Shown here: piece after piece, positions 7,681 to 16,615 of the stretch
Numbering within the stretch: position 1 is the first letter of the stretch
Layout of the letters: each line of letters opens with the position of its first letter
Source: an uncultured bacterium
GTDB taxonomy: Bacteria; Verrucomicrobiota; Lentisphaeria; Victivallales; UBA1829
Assembly (NCBI GenBank): GCA_902778895.1
Contig: CACYZF010000007.1
Location: forward strand, 1 to 64,000
Length of the DNA: 64,000 nt
Direction of reading: 5' to 3'
The notes under the pieces: generated by a model
The model's database searches: none
Told to the model about the DNA's origin: nothing
Seen by the model: only the letters and a program-made list of their open reading frames with translations
Made by a program: the position numbers and the translations under genes

Positions 7681-8733
7681 ATGGACATCAAACATACGCT
7701 CATACCCCTGCTTGCCGCAGGCGTTCTTTCGACCTTCTTCCTCGCCGGATGCGGCAAGGAAAGTTCCGCGGGCAAGGACAAGGTTCGCGTCGGCTATCTT
7801 GCCGAACCCGCGCACGGCCTGCACTTCATCGCGAAGGACCTGGGCTATTTCGACGAGGAGAACCTCGACGTCGATCTCTTCCAGTTCAACACCACCGCCG
7901 AAGGCTGCTCCGCGGTCCAGGCGCAGAAGCTTGACGTCGGGACCTTCGGCACCGCCGCTCCGCTGCTTTTCATCGCCCGAGGCGTCGACTTCACCATCTT
8001 CGGCGGCATGATGATCGGCGGCCAGGCCATCATCGTGAAGCCGGAGAACCTCAACAAGTTCAAAGACCTGAGCAACTTCAAGGGAAAGAAAATCGGTCTC
8101 GGCAAACTCTCCACCGGCGACGTGATCTTCCGCGGCGCGCTGAAGAAGGCGGGGATCGACCCGAACAAGGACCTGGAGATCATCGAATTCGGCGGTCAGA
8201 GTGCCGTCGTGGAGGCCGTCAACAAGGGCGCTGTGGACGCAGGCATCGTGTTCAGTCCGCATTTCTCCCTGGCGAAGAAAAATTTCGGCCTCGAAGTTTC
8301 GAACTACATCGCCGACTTCCAGCCGGACTACACCTGCTGCCGCCTGATCGCCAACACGCCTGACCTTCAGAAGAAACGCGACATTTACCGCCGCTACCTC
8401 ATCGCCGAGATTCGCGCGTACAAGTTCTACCGCGAGAACGAGGCGGAGACCATTCAGATCTTCGCGAAGGCGTTCAAGCTGGACCCGGAACTGCTGAAGG
8501 CCGACACCTACACGAACAAGACCTTCACGTCCAACCCGGACCCCCTGAAGAAGGGCACCGTCGACTTCTGGGAGACCATGAAGGAGATCGACTATCTCCC
8601 GGAGAACGACGTGCACATCGACGAACATATCGACCCCACGATCTACCGGGAAGCCCTCGACGAAGTCCTGAAACGCTATCCGGACGACCCGATCTACAAG
8701 GAAATGGACGCCTTCTTCAAGGCGAATAACTGA
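7681..8733 (+). CDS. NitT/TauT-type ABC substrate-binding lipoprotein 1
   Basis: A 350-residue periplasmic lipoprotein of the NMT1/SsuA/TauA class. The signal peptide ends in the lipobox LAGC with acylated C24. Class features are VRVGYLAEPAHGLHFIAKDL at the mature start, the QAQKLDVGTFGTAAP ligand-loop region, a DLSNFKGKKIG hinge segment and the phrase YTCCRLIAN with an adjacent Cys pair. The first 26 residues are nearly identical to those of the second binding protein downstream, so the two are paralogues. The ligand cannot be read from the sequence (sulfonates, nitrate, pyrimidines and aromatics are all known in the class). It is the first gene of a tight operon reaching 15 kb. RBS AAGGAG lies 10 bases upstream. 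Confidence 0.88.
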   Translation: MDIKHTLIPLLAAGVLSTFFLAGCGKESSAGKDKVRVGYLAEPAHGLHFIAKDLGYFDEENLDVDLFQFNTTAEGCSAVQAQKLDVGTFGTAAPLLFIARGVDFTIFGGMMIGGQAIIVKPENLNKFKDLSNFKGKKIGLGKLSTGDVIFRGALKKAGIDPNKDLEIIEFGGQSAVVEAVNKGAVDAGIVFSPHFSLAKKNFGLEVSNYIADFQPDYTCCRLIANTPDLQKKRDIYRRYLIAEIRAYKFYRENEAETIQIFAKAFKLDPELLKADTYTNKTFTSNPDPLKKGTVDFWETMKEIDYLPENDVHIDEHIDPTIYREALDEVLKRYPDDPIYKEMDAFFKANN

Positions 8734-8788
8734 GGAACGCATTTTCAGCCTCGAAACCTTACCCAAAGACCCTCATGCAGGTAGAACC

Positions 8789-9679
8789 GTGAAGATACTG
8801 CTCGTCATAGAATTCATCGCACTGACCGCCGCGGCGCTGTTGAAACACGACTGGTTTGCCGCCGCCGCGGGCGTCCTGATCCCGGCCGCCGCCCTGGTCC
8901 GCACGCTGTTCGTGTGGGACAAGGCCCGCCGCACCGCAATCGTGGATGTCACCGCGGTCCTGGAAGGCTTTCTGCTGGTTTGGCAGCTGGTCACGTCCAA
9001 CTGGCCGCTGCTCGACCCGGTGTATTTTCCGGCTCTCGAGACCGTCCTGCGGCAGTTCTTCAGCGAACTGAAGGACATGGCGCACGGCATGCTCTCTTCG
9101 CTCTTCCTGCTGGGGACCGCATACCTGCTTTCGTTGGGGACCGCGATCCCGGGCGGCCTGGTGGTCGGCAGTTCCACGCGCCTCCGCAACGCCGTGGAGC
9201 CGTTCAGCAAGGTCCTGAGCGTGATCCCGCCGATCGTGTACATCCCGTACGCCATCCGGCTCCTGCCGAGCTTCAGTGCCGCCTCGATCTTCGTGATCTG
9301 GTCCGGTGCGTTCTGGCCGATCTTCGCGAACACCGTAGCCGGCGTCGTGAACATCCCGGAGACCATGCTGGATTCCGCCCGGATGCTCCACCTGAAACGC
9401 GGCACGTTCATCTTCCGCGTGCTTCTGCCGGGCGCGATGCCGTCGATCCTGACCGGTGCTTCCCTGAGCCTGGTCTTCAGCTTCCTGCTGCTGACCGCCG
9501 CCGAGCTGATCGGTGCAACGGAAGGGCTCGGGTGGTATGTGAAGGACCGCGCGGACTTCGGCGACTACGCCAGAGTCATCGTCGGCATCATCTTCATCGG
9601 GCTCGTAATCACGGCGATCTCCGCCGGATTCAAGCGGATCGAGAAGCGCATCCTGCGCTACAAGGAGGCCGGACAATGA
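8789..9679 (+). CDS. NitT/TauT-type ABC permease 1
   Basis: A 296-residue inner-membrane permease of the SsuC/TauC (BPD_transp_1) class with a GTG start. Two extra N-terminal helices (about 5-50) precede the six-helix core, making it longer than its paralogue at 12383. The cytoplasmic EAA loop, which contacts the ATPase, is visible as SARMLHLKRG followed by LLPGAMPSILTG. It lies between binding protein 1 and ATPase 1; its stop overlaps the ATPase ATG (ATGA at 9676-9679), so translation is coupled. Confidence 0.87.
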   Translation: MKILLVIEFIALTAAALLKHDWFAAAAGVLIPAAALVRTLFVWDKARRTAIVDVTAVLEGFLLVWQLVTSNWPLLDPVYFPALETVLRQFFSELKDMAHGMLSSLFLLGTAYLLSLGTAIPGGLVVGSSTRLRNAVEPFSKVLSVIPPIVYIPYAIRLLPSFSAASIFVIWSGAFWPIFANTVAGVVNIPETMLDSARMLHLKRGTFIFRVLLPGAMPSILTGASLSLVFSFLLLTAAELIGATEGLGWYVKDRADFGDYARVIVGIIFIGLVITAISAGFKRIEKRILRYKEAGQ

Positions 9680-10479
9680 TTGAATGCAGAAATCTGACCG
9701 TTGCGTTTCAGAATAAGACCATTCTGGACCGGATCAACCTCGGCGTAGCCGACGGCGCGTTCCTCTGCCTGCTCGGACAGTCCGGATGCGGCAAGTCCAC
9801 GCTGCTGCGGACGTTCGCCGGTCTGCTGAAGCCGACCTCCGGGGAAGTCTTCGTGGACGGCAAGGCGGTCGACGGACCGGAAAAAGCATGCTCCGTGGTG
9901 TTTCAGGACTACTCGCTTTTCCCCTGGATGACCACGGGGAAGAACCTGATGCTCGCACTGACGGCGTCCTTCCCCCAGAAGAGCAAGGCTGAAATCCGCA
10001 ATCTGGCGGAATCCTACCTGGAAATGGTCGGACTGGGCGGCGTGTTCAACCAGTACCCGGCGGCGCTCTCCGGCGGCATGCGTCAGCGCGCAGCCATTGC
10101 ACGCGCCATCGCCACGCCGAGCAAGGTCCTGCTCATGGACGAGCCGTTCGGCGCACTCGACCCCGTGAACCGGGCGATGCTTCAGGACCTGGTCCGCGAG
10201 CTTCACCGGGATTCGCACGGAGCCAGGACCGTGGTGTTCGTCACGCACGACGTGGACGAGGCACTGTATCTCGGCACGGAGATCGCCGTGCTCGGCAGTT
10301 CGCCCGGACGCGTCATCGCGCTGGAGAAAAACCCGGTTTCCCGCCAGCTCCCCAGGGAAAAGCTCTTCGAAAACGAATCCGTCATCTCGCTCCAGCGGAA
10401 GATCATGGACATCTACCGCTCCGACATGAATGAAAAACTGAATTTGAGAGAATCGTTCCACTCCGGGAACGGCATCTGA
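9676..10479 (+). CDS. NitT/TauT-type ABC ATPase 1
   Basis: A 267-residue cytoplasmic ATPase powering transporter 1. Motifs in order: Walker A GQSGCGKST (about 35-43), Q-loop VVFQDYSLFPW, signature LSGGMRQR, Walker B VLLMDEPFGALD and H-loop VFVTHDVDEAL. It resembles SsuB/TauB. The reading frame stays open far upstream (to 8914), but the coupled ATG at 9676, overlapping the permease stop, gives a normal-length protein and is chosen. Confidence 0.92.
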   Translation: MIECRNLTVAFQNKTILDRINLGVADGAFLCLLGQSGCGKSTLLRTFAGLLKPTSGEVFVDGKAVDGPEKACSVVFQDYSLFPWMTTGKNLMLALTASFPQKSKAEIRNLAESYLEMVGLGGVFNQYPAALSGGMRQRAAIARAIATPSKVLLMDEPFGALDPVNRAMLQDLVRELHRDSHGARTVVFVTHDVDEALYLGTEIAVLGSSPGRVIALEKNPVSRQLPREKLFENESVISLQRKIMDIYRSDMNEKLNLRESFHSGNGI

Positions 10480-10521
10480 TTCCACTCGACAACAATGCAA
10501 CACATGGAAGGAGATATTACC

Positions 10522-11568
10522 ATGAACATCAAACATACGCTTGTTACGCTTCTTGCCGCGGGGATCGTCCCGGCGGCCTTCCTGACCGGATGCGGCAAAC
10601 AGGATGCCGCGGCCCCGGTACTTCGCGTCGGCTACCAGCAGGGCGGCAGCTCCACACTGCCGATGATCGCCCTGAACGAGAAGTATTTCGACCAGTCCGG
10701 CGTGCAGACCGATTTCGTGCTGTTCACCAACTCCAGCGACGGCCTGAACGCTTTGAACGCAGGCAAGCTCGACATTGGCGTGTCGTTCGGCACCGGCGGT
10801 CCGCTCACATTCATTTCGAAAGGTTCGAAGTTCGTCATCATCGGCGGCAACCTCTCCGGCGGACATCCGATCATTACCAGGCCCGAACACGCGGAAGAAT
10901 ACAAAAGCATTGAGGACTTCAAGGGAAAAACGGTCGGCACGCCGCGCATCTTCACCTCGGACGTCGTGTTCCGCGGCGCATTGTTCGAGGCTGGGATCGA
11001 CCCGGAGAAGGACCTGACGATCGTCGAGTTCAAACGCCCGGTCGACGTGCTGGAAGCCGTCAAGAGCGGCAAGGTCGACGTCGGAATCGGCGCGACCAAC
11101 ATCATCGGACAGTCCGTTCAGGCCGGTCTGGCATCTCCGTTGTGGAGCAACGACCTGTCCCCGAACCATCCCTGCTGCCGTATCGTCGTGACGGAGGAAG
11201 CTCTTCAGAAATACCGTCCTGAACTCGTGAAGTTCCTGAAGGCGGAGCTCCTGGCAGAAAAGAAATTCGTCGACGATCCGCAGTCCGGCGTCCGCGCCGA
11301 CGTTGAACAGCAGAAATTCGGCGAAAAACTCGCCAGCGACCTGGTGTTGAATCCGCATCTTCAGTTCTCCGTCGATCCGAACCGCAAGGGTGTCGAGGCC
11401 ATGTGGGCGCACATGAAGAAGATCGGCTACGCGGACGGCGATCCCGATTTCTCGAAGGTGATCGACACCACGCTGTACTATGAGGCGCTTCAGGAACTCC
11501 GCAAGGAACAGCCTGACGAGCCCTTCTGGGAAAAACTCGAACAACGCTATAAGGATCAGAACCTGTGA
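10522..11568 (+). CDS. NitT/TauT-type ABC substrate-binding lipoprotein 2
   Basis: A 348-residue lipoprotein with lipobox LTGC and acylated C24, paralogous to the protein at 7681 (same leader, same fold landmarks). Landmarks: VGYQQGGSSTLPMIALNEKY, NAGKLDIGVSFGTGGP, the SIEDFKGKTVGTPR hinge and HPCCRIVVT with a Cys pair at the position of CC in protein 1. The ATG at 10522 follows RBS AAGGAG (10508-10513); an earlier in-frame ATG at 10495 is less likely, since the lipoprotein signal starts at 10522. Divergence in the binding loops suggests a related but different ligand. Confidence 0.88.
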   Translation: MNIKHTLVTLLAAGIVPAAFLTGCGKQDAAAPVLRVGYQQGGSSTLPMIALNEKYFDQSGVQTDFVLFTNSSDGLNALNAGKLDIGVSFGTGGPLTFISKGSKFVIIGGNLSGGHPIITRPEHAEEYKSIEDFKGKTVGTPRIFTSDVVFRGALFEAGIDPEKDLTIVEFKRPVDVLEAVKSGKVDVGIGATNIIGQSVQAGLASPLWSNDLSPNHPCCRIVVTEEALQKYRPELVKFLKAELLAEKKFVDDPQSGVRADVEQQKFGEKLASDLVLNPHLQFSVDPNRKGVEAMWAHMKKIGYADGDPDFSKVIDTTLYYEALQELRKEQPDEPFWEKLEQRYKDQNL

Positions 11569-12386
11569 ACAAACCCCCGCTCATTGAGCTGCGCGACCTG
11601 TCGTTCTCCCATGCCGGAGAACAGACTCTGGCTCACATCGACCTCTCCGTGGCCGCCAGCGAATTCATCGCCGTCATCGGCCCTTCCGGTTGCGGCAAAA
11701 GCACACTGCTGCGGCTCGTGGGCGGGCTGCTCATGCCGTCTTCCGGCGAAGTCCTCGTCGGCGGGAAGAACGTCACCGGTCCCGGCCTCGACCGCGCCAT
11801 GGTGTTTCAGGACTACAGCCTTTTCCCGTGGAGTTCCTGCGCCGACAATATCGTGCTGGCGCTGGAGCAGGCCCGTCCCGAGCTCACCCGGGCCGAACGC
11901 CGCCAGATCGCCGACGACTATCTGACGATGGTCGGTCTGGCAAACGCCGGACGCAAACTGCCGGGCGAACTCTCGGGCGGCATGCGACAGCGCGCCGCGA
12001 TCGCCAGAGCTCTTGCCATGAACTCCCCGATCCTGCTCATGGACGAGCCGTTCGGCGCGCTCGACGCCATCACGCGGGCGAAACAGCAGGACATGCTGCT
12101 GGAAATCTGGCAGGCCGGAGGTTCGCTGAAGAAAACCGTGATCTTCGTGACACACGATGTGGACGAGGCGCTGATCCTCGCCGGACGTGTGATCGTGCTT
12201 GGGGTCTGCCCCGGCCATGTGGCCGCCGACATCCCCGTCGACCTGCCGCGTCCGCGTTCCCGCGCCACGCTGATGGCGGACGGACGGTTCCGGGAACTTC
12301 GCGAACGACTGATGCAGGAACTTAACGATGCCGTCGAACGCCAGTTGGCGGCATCACAGGAACAGCAGGGAGGAAGCGGAATATGA
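11565..12386 (+). CDS. NitT/TauT-type ABC ATPase 2
   Basis: A 273-residue ATPase with Walker A GPSGCGKST, Q-loop MVFQDYSLFPW, signature LSGGMRQR, Walker B ILLMDEPFGALD and H-loop VIFVTHDVDEAL. The GTG start overlaps the stop of binding protein 2 (GTGA), and its own stop overlaps the permease 2 start, so all three are translationally coupled. Gene order here is SBP-ATPase-permease, whereas set 1 is SBP-permease-ATPase. The two sets are therefore not a simple recent tandem duplication. Confidence 0.92.
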   Translation: MNKPPLIELRDLSFSHAGEQTLAHIDLSVAASEFIAVIGPSGCGKSTLLRLVGGLLMPSSGEVLVGGKNVTGPGLDRAMVFQDYSLFPWSSCADNIVLALEQARPELTRAERRQIADDYLTMVGLANAGRKLPGELSGGMRQRAAIARALAMNSPILLMDEPFGALDAITRAKQQDMLLEIWQAGGSLKKTVIFVTHDVDEALILAGRVIVLGVCPGHVAADIPVDLPRPRSRATLMADGRFRELRERLMQELNDAVERQLAASQEQQGGSGI

Positions 12387-13174
12387 ACAATCGTGAATTT
12401 GAACAGAAAAAGGCAAAACGCGACCGCCGGACCGCCGCGATCGGTGCGACCGCGGTGTTCGCAGTCCTGACCGCGCTGTATGCCGTCCTGACGGACCTTA
12501 CCCACGTCCTTGATCCGGTCCTCTTCCCCGGACTCGGTGTCATCCTCCCCGAAATGGCGCGTTCCTCCGGCGAACTCCTCAAGGGCTTCCTCTACTCCAT
12601 GCGCCTGCTGATCCCGTCCCTGGCCGCCGGAATTCTCGCCGGGGTCGCCTGCGGACTGGCGGTCGGCATGCACCCGAAAGTGAAACTGGTCCTGATGCCG
12701 CTTTTCCGCGCCCTGAACCCCGTTCCGCCGACCATGCTGATCCCGTACGCCATTGCGGTTCTGCCGTCCTTCTGGCTTTCCTCCGCCGTCATCATCTTTC
12801 TCGGCGTCTTCTGGCCGGTCCTGATGAGCACGCTGCACGGCGTCGTGATGCTGGAACCGCGCTGGATCGACAACGCACGCTGCCTGCAGTTGACCGGGCG
12901 CAAGCTCGTTTTCAAGGTGATCCTGCCGGGGGCCATGCCGCAGATCTTCGCCGGCATCGGATCCGGCCTCATCTTCAGCTTCATCCTGCTGACCGTGGCC
13001 GAGATGTTCGGCGCGAAGGCGGGCATGGGCTTTTATGTGCAGTATTACGCCGACTTCGCCGAGTACGGCAAAGTCCTCGGCGGAATCCTTTTCCTGTCCG
13101 TCGTCGTCATCCTGCTGATGACGATCTTCGACCGCATCCAGCGTCGCGTCCTGTACTGGACGAATAAACGCTGA
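12383..13174 (+). CDS. NitT/TauT-type ABC permease 2
   Basis: A 263-residue integral inner-membrane permease with six or so predicted helices. The EAA loop reads CLQLTGRKLVFKVILPGAMPQIFAG-like (shown in part), with the conserved LPGAMPQIF. The first membrane helix (about 14-37) follows a highly charged N-terminus. It completes the second transporter. The next gene, the Fe-S protein, starts 29 bases later with RBS GGAG, consistent with the same transcript. Confidence 0.87.
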   Translation: MNNREFEQKKAKRDRRTAAIGATAVFAVLTALYAVLTDLTHVLDPVLFPGLGVILPEMARSSGELLKGFLYSMRLLIPSLAAGILAGVACGLAVGMHPKVKLVLMPLFRALNPVPPTMLIPYAIAVLPSFWLSSAVIIFLGVFWPVLMSTLHGVVMLEPRWIDNARCLQLTGRKLVFKVILPGAMPQIFAGIGSGLIFSFILLTVAEMFGAKAGMGFYVQYYADFAEYGKVLGGILFLSVVVILLMTIFDRIQRRVLYWTNKR

Positions 13175-13202
13175 GCAACCACACGATTTGGAGTGCTGAA
13201 CC

Positions 13203-14216
13203 ATGGATGAACAACAATACGATCTGGAACTGACCGAACGCGTCAAGGCGTACGCGAAGGAAATCGGCTCGGCCCTCGTCGGGATCGCCGACGCCGGAAT
13301 CCTCAACGAGGCGCTGGAACCGGATTTCCGCCCGGAGGACTTGTTGCCGGGATGCCGCTGTGTCGTCGTGCTGTCCCTGCACATCCCCGACGGAGCGCTG
13401 GAAATCATGCGCCGCGGGAAAATGAACTACAGTTACAACATGTTCGGCTACGCCTACCTGAACCGCGAGCTTGACTTCCTGATCTACCGCATGACGATGT
13501 TTCTGGAGAACGAGGGCTACGCCGCCATGCCGATCCCCGCACGCGGGACGCAGTACGGCGCGCGCAAGCCGTATTTCGGCCCGCTCTCCTACCGGCATTG
13601 CGCCGTCGCAGCCGGACTCGCCACGTTCGGTCTGAACGGTCTTGCGCTCTCGCCGCAGTTCGGTTCGCGGCAGAGGTTCGTCGGAATCCCGACCACCGCT
13701 CCGCTCAAACCCGCTGAAAAGCTCATGGACCAGTCACTCTGCGACGGTTGCATGGAGTGCATCCGCAACTGTCCGGCGCACGCGCTCTCCCTCAACCCGC
13801 CGCATATCTGCAAGCTCGGCGGCATGACCTACCGTTACGCCCGCTGCAACCAGGCCGCCTGCACCCACATGGCGCGCGGCCTCAGCACGGAAGTCTGGAA
13901 GGGCGCGCTGTTCAACCCGAACGTCGATGTCCCGGTCGAGGAGAACCAGTCCAGAGCCGGGCACTACGACGACCTCTGGAACAAACGTGACGCCCGCATC
14001 CGGATCAGCGAACACGCCGAGGCCACTTACGGCGCCACGCTCTGCGGACGCTGCATGGCGTTCTGTACCGCCGGACACGACGCGATGAACCGTCGCATGC
14101 GGCCGGACCAGACCGCCTACCAGAACGACGAAGTCCTGCACAAGGACGGCACGATCCATGTCGCGGACCGCGTCGCCGCTTTGCGGAAACGTTCCGCTCA
14201 ATCCGAACAGAAATAA
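13203..14216 (+). CDS. QueG-like 4Fe-4S protein (epoxyqueuosine-reductase family)
   Basis: A 337-residue protein related to the QueG/reductive-dehalogenase-like superfamily. The N-terminal domain (about 1-170) has the family segment LSYRHCAVAAGLATFGLNGL, which resembles the QueG cobalamin-domain region. The ferredoxin-type motif CDGCMECIRNCP gives four cluster ligands. A second C-terminal cluster, CGRCMAFC, lies about 100 residues later instead of the tight second motif of true QueG. QueG catalyses cobalamin-dependent reduction in queuosine synthesis, but no other queuosine genes are here and the protein is embedded in an ABC-transport operon. A redox step acting on the imported compound, or on a corrinoid, is inferred. 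It is predicted cytoplasmic, with no signal peptide. Confidence 0.75.
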   Translation: MDEQQYDLELTERVKAYAKEIGSALVGIADAGILNEALEPDFRPEDLLPGCRCVVVLSLHIPDGALEIMRRGKMNYSYNMFGYAYLNRELDFLIYRMTMFLENEGYAAMPIPARGTQYGARKPYFGPLSYRHCAVAAGLATFGLNGLALSPQFGSRQRFVGIPTTAPLKPAEKLMDQSLCDGCMECIRNCPAHALSLNPPHICKLGGMTYRYARCNQAACTHMARGLSTEVWKGALFNPNVDVPVEENQSRAGHYDDLWNKRDARIRISEHAEATYGATLCGRCMAFCTAGHDAMNRRMRPDQTAYQNDEVLHKDGTIHVADRVAALRKRSAQSEQK

Positions 14217-14242
14217 ACCTTTTCACATAGGAGATCACGACC

Positions 14243-15028
14243 ATGCCCAAGAAACAACCCTGCAACCTCAGCTGCTCTGAATGCTCAGTCCGGAACTGCT
14301 ATCGCAAAGAAAAACAGTACCCCTCGTTCTGCCTCACGGAACAGTACAAAGGGGCCGTCGAACAGACCAAAAAGCTCTACAGCTCCAATTCTCTGGACGG
14401 ACGCATCGCACGCGCCGCCGCCGAAATCGAGGGCGAATACTACGGCCGCCTGACCCGTCTTGAGGAGACGATCCGGTTCGCCAAGAAGCTCGGCGTGAAG
14501 AAGCTCGGCATCGCCAGCTGCATCGGCCTGCTCGACGAAGCCTCGCTTTATGCTCAGATCGTCCGCACCGCCGGGATCAAGACGAAGACCGTCATCTGCA
14601 AGGTCGGCGCGGTCGACAAGTGTGACATCGGACTTCCAGACGGCCTGAAAGTCTGCCCCGGCTGCAATGAATCCTGCTGCAATCCGGCGCTTCAGGCACA
14701 GATCCTCAACGAGTGGGGTGCGGAGCTCAACGTGCTGGTCGGGCTGTGCGTCGGGCACGACGCGATCTTCACCCGTCACAGCAAAGCCCCGGTCACTACG
14801 TTCATCGTGAAGGACCGCGTGCTTGGACACAACCCCGCCGCTGCACTCTACACCGCGAAGTTCTACTACAAGCGCGTGCTCGACGAAAAAACTTTCCCCG
14901 AACCGCGCAAGGAAGCGGTCGAGGCGGAGGAAGCCGCGAAAAAGGCCGCCAAGAAGGCCACAAAGAAAATTGCAGAAAAGACCGCGGCGAAGAAAGGCGT
15001 GACAGCAAAAACAGGAAAACGCATATGA
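14243..15028 (+). CDS. DUF1847 Cys-rich protein with Lys/Ala-rich tail
   Basis: A 261-residue protein matching the DUF1847 metal-binding family. It opens with CNLSCSECSVRNC, continues with RLTRLEETIRFAKKLGVKKL, and has CPGCNESCCNP and LCVGHDAIF later. About 14 cysteines and several conserved His/Asp suggest a Zn or Fe-S site; the family function is unknown. Residues beyond about 225 form a low-complexity AAKKAAKKATKK-type tail like histone-H1-type bacterial proteins, unexpected for the family. RBS TAGGAG precedes the start, and the stop overlaps the next small ORF (ATGA). Placement directly after the Fe-S protein suggests shared metabolism of the transported ligand. Confidence 0.82.
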   Translation: MPKKQPCNLSCSECSVRNCYRKEKQYPSFCLTEQYKGAVEQTKKLYSSNSLDGRIARAAAEIEGEYYGRLTRLEETIRFAKKLGVKKLGIASCIGLLDEASLYAQIVRTAGIKTKTVICKVGAVDKCDIGLPDGLKVCPGCNESCCNPALQAQILNEWGAELNVLVGLCVGHDAIFTRHSKAPVTTFIVKDRVLGHNPAAALYTAKFYYKRVLDEKTFPEPRKEAVEAEEAAKKAAKKATKKIAEKTAAKKGVTAKTGKRI

Positions 15029-15291
15029 TATTCTGTACGACAAATCTAAACAACTACATTGCCGCCGTTCCGATCGAGCGTGGTGCGTTGGCCGAGTTGC
15101 TCGTTGCCGCCGAACCTCCGAGTCACAACAAGTGGAATTATGATACCGACCATGTGGTGAAGGCGTATGACAAACCAAGGAAGCACATACGCTTTGTCTC
15201 ATACGCTGTAAGGGAAATCATCAATACTCTTGCGACTTTCGATCAAAAGCGCACCTGGAAGATCAGGTTCCCAAAGAAACGTTCCAAATAG
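15025..15291 (+). CDS. Small ORF of unknown function, probably a remnant or chimera
   Basis: An 88-codon frame translationally coupled to DUF1847 (ATGA at 15025-15028). The middle reads EPPSHNKWNYDTDHVVKAY and is soluble, with no signal peptide. Its last 13 codons run through sequence that is antisense to a duplicated fic fragment (15254-15299), so at least the C-terminus is not an ancestral protein end. It may be the start of a gene truncated by the insertion or rearrangement that brought in the fic region. No family was recognised. Confidence 0.35.
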   Translation: MIFCTTNLNNYIAAVPIERGALAELLVAAEPPSHNKWNYDTDHVVKAYDKPRKHIRFVSYAVREIINTLATFDQKRTWKIRFPKKRSK

Positions 15292-15299
15292 ACTGTGGT
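15254..15299 (-). pseudogene. fic fragment, direct repeat of 15792-15837
   Basis: Forty of 46 bases match 15792-15837, inside the fic gene. Read on the minus strand it would encode TVYLERFFGNLIF, against TIYLERFFENLIF in the intact gene, then runs into a stop. It looks like a scrap of a second fic copy left by recombination or deletion. The rest of the 15292-15510 interval (219 bases) shows no gene. Confidence 0.55.
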
Positions 15300-15510
15300 A
15301 ATTTCTTACAGCCATGAGATTATACCATTGGTACAATTCTTTGTGAATAAAAAGTCTTTAAAGCCATACCTGGTTTCAAGCTCAAAACAGCCCGCCGGGA
15401 AGCTGATGCTTGCTTAGATTTTTTATTCTAGAACGTTTCCAGGTCATGGTCAAAGCAGAATCGCATCAAAGATGGCATCGGTTTCATGTGTTCACGGGTG
15501 CCTGATTATC

Positions 15511-16575
15511 TTATTCCGACGAAGGCTTGACTTCCCAGACACCATTGCGTTTCCCGTTTTTGCGGACAAGCAGCCCTTTTTCCTGAAGGGTCTTGGTCAG
15601 ACGCTTTGCGGTTCGCTCCGACTTCCCGATTTGCTCCGCCAGCATTTTCTGCGTTGCCTTCGGATTGTCCCGAAGGAAATCCAATGCGACCTTCTCCAAT
15701 GTGCCATTGTGGCACTTTGAAATGGCACTTTGGACGGATTGCCCTTCTTTCCACAGGATGTGGCAGAACCGGTTTTTGAGTTCATTCTTCCCCTGGAAGA
15801 TCAGGTTCTCGAAGAAGCGTTCCAAATAAATCGTGGTCGAGGCTATGCCATGAGCAAAGTTGTTGTAGTTTGCCCGGACCAGCGCATTGCGGAAATACCA
15901 AGAATACTGCTTGAACGGCTCATTACTGACCTGGAATCCGAACTTGCGCAGGTACAGGATCGTGAACACGGCAGTCGTTCTTGTGTTGCCCTCCATGAAC
16001 GGATGAATCTGCCAGAGCCCGGAAATGAATTTGCAGATATGTTTGACCGATTCCTGCGGAGAGAGCCCGTAATACGAAAACCTGCGTTCCTGAGAGAAAT
16101 CGTATTCGATCGTTTCCTTCAGCAAATCGGCAGGGGCATAGGTGACACTTTCACCATCCAATACCCATTCCTTCTTGGAAATATTCACCTTGCGGTATTT
16201 CCCCGCATGCGGATAGACCCCCTTGAACAGTCTTTTGTGCAGACGGGAATACTCCTCCGGAATGAACGCAAACGCATTTTCGGCAAGGATCGCTGCGATT
16301 CTCGTGGCCACGATGTCCGCTTCATCCGTCCTGTCGGCGGCAAGCTTGCGTCCTTCTTCCGTCCGGTAATACTCCGCAATGCGTTCTTCCGCTGCCGCCA
16401 GGTCAATCTTACCCTCAATATGCTCTTTTGCCGTATTCAGCAGATAATGGGAATTCTTCAACCTGTCGACATCCTGGAGACCGATGGCGATCTGCCAGTT
16501 CTCGGCACGCTGTCTCCGTGTCGTTTCCCCCTGAACGATATACTTATCGAAGATATGCCCGTTATCCGTGCTCAT
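15511..16575 (-). CDS. Fic family protein (AMPylase-type) with C-terminal winged helix
   Basis: A 354-residue protein. The Fic active-site motif HPFMEGNTR starts at H191. It keeps the catalytic His, acidic residue and Arg used to transfer AMP or another nucleotide-derived group to target hydroxyls. The flap region is KEWVLDGESVTYAP. The last ~75 residues (ATQKMLAEQIGKSERTAKRL) form a helix-turn-helix/winged helix, so it may also bind DNA or regulate itself. A clear S/TxxxE inhibitory motif was not found, and no adjacent antitoxin gene is seen. It is flanked by a fic scrap and a dead IS200 element, suggesting horizontal acquisition. Confidence 0.87.
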   Translation of the reverse strand: MSTDNGHIFDKYIVQGETTRRQRAENWQIAIGLQDVDRLKNSHYLLNTAKEHIEGKIDLAAAEERIAEYYRTEEGRKLAADRTDEADIVATRIAAILAENAFAFIPEEYSRLHKRLFKGVYPHAGKYRKVNISKKEWVLDGESVTYAPADLLKETIEYDFSQERRFSYYGLSPQESVKHICKFISGLWQIHPFMEGNTRTTAVFTILYLRKFGFQVSNEPFKQYSWYFRNALVRANYNNFAHGIASTTIYLERFFENLIFQGKNELKNRFCHILWKEGQSVQSAISKCHNGTLEKVALDFLRDNPKATQKMLAEQIGKSERTAKRLTKTLQEKGLLVRKNGKRNGVWEVKPSSE

Positions 16576-16615
16576 TTTGAGGTGATTCTCTGGTTCCTGT
16601 TTTCGGTGTGGTTAT

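Noticed and set aside
8914..9675. Upstream extension of the ATPase 1 frame
   Set aside because: It overlaps permease 1 in another frame; the coupled ATG at 9676 gives a normal-length ATPase.
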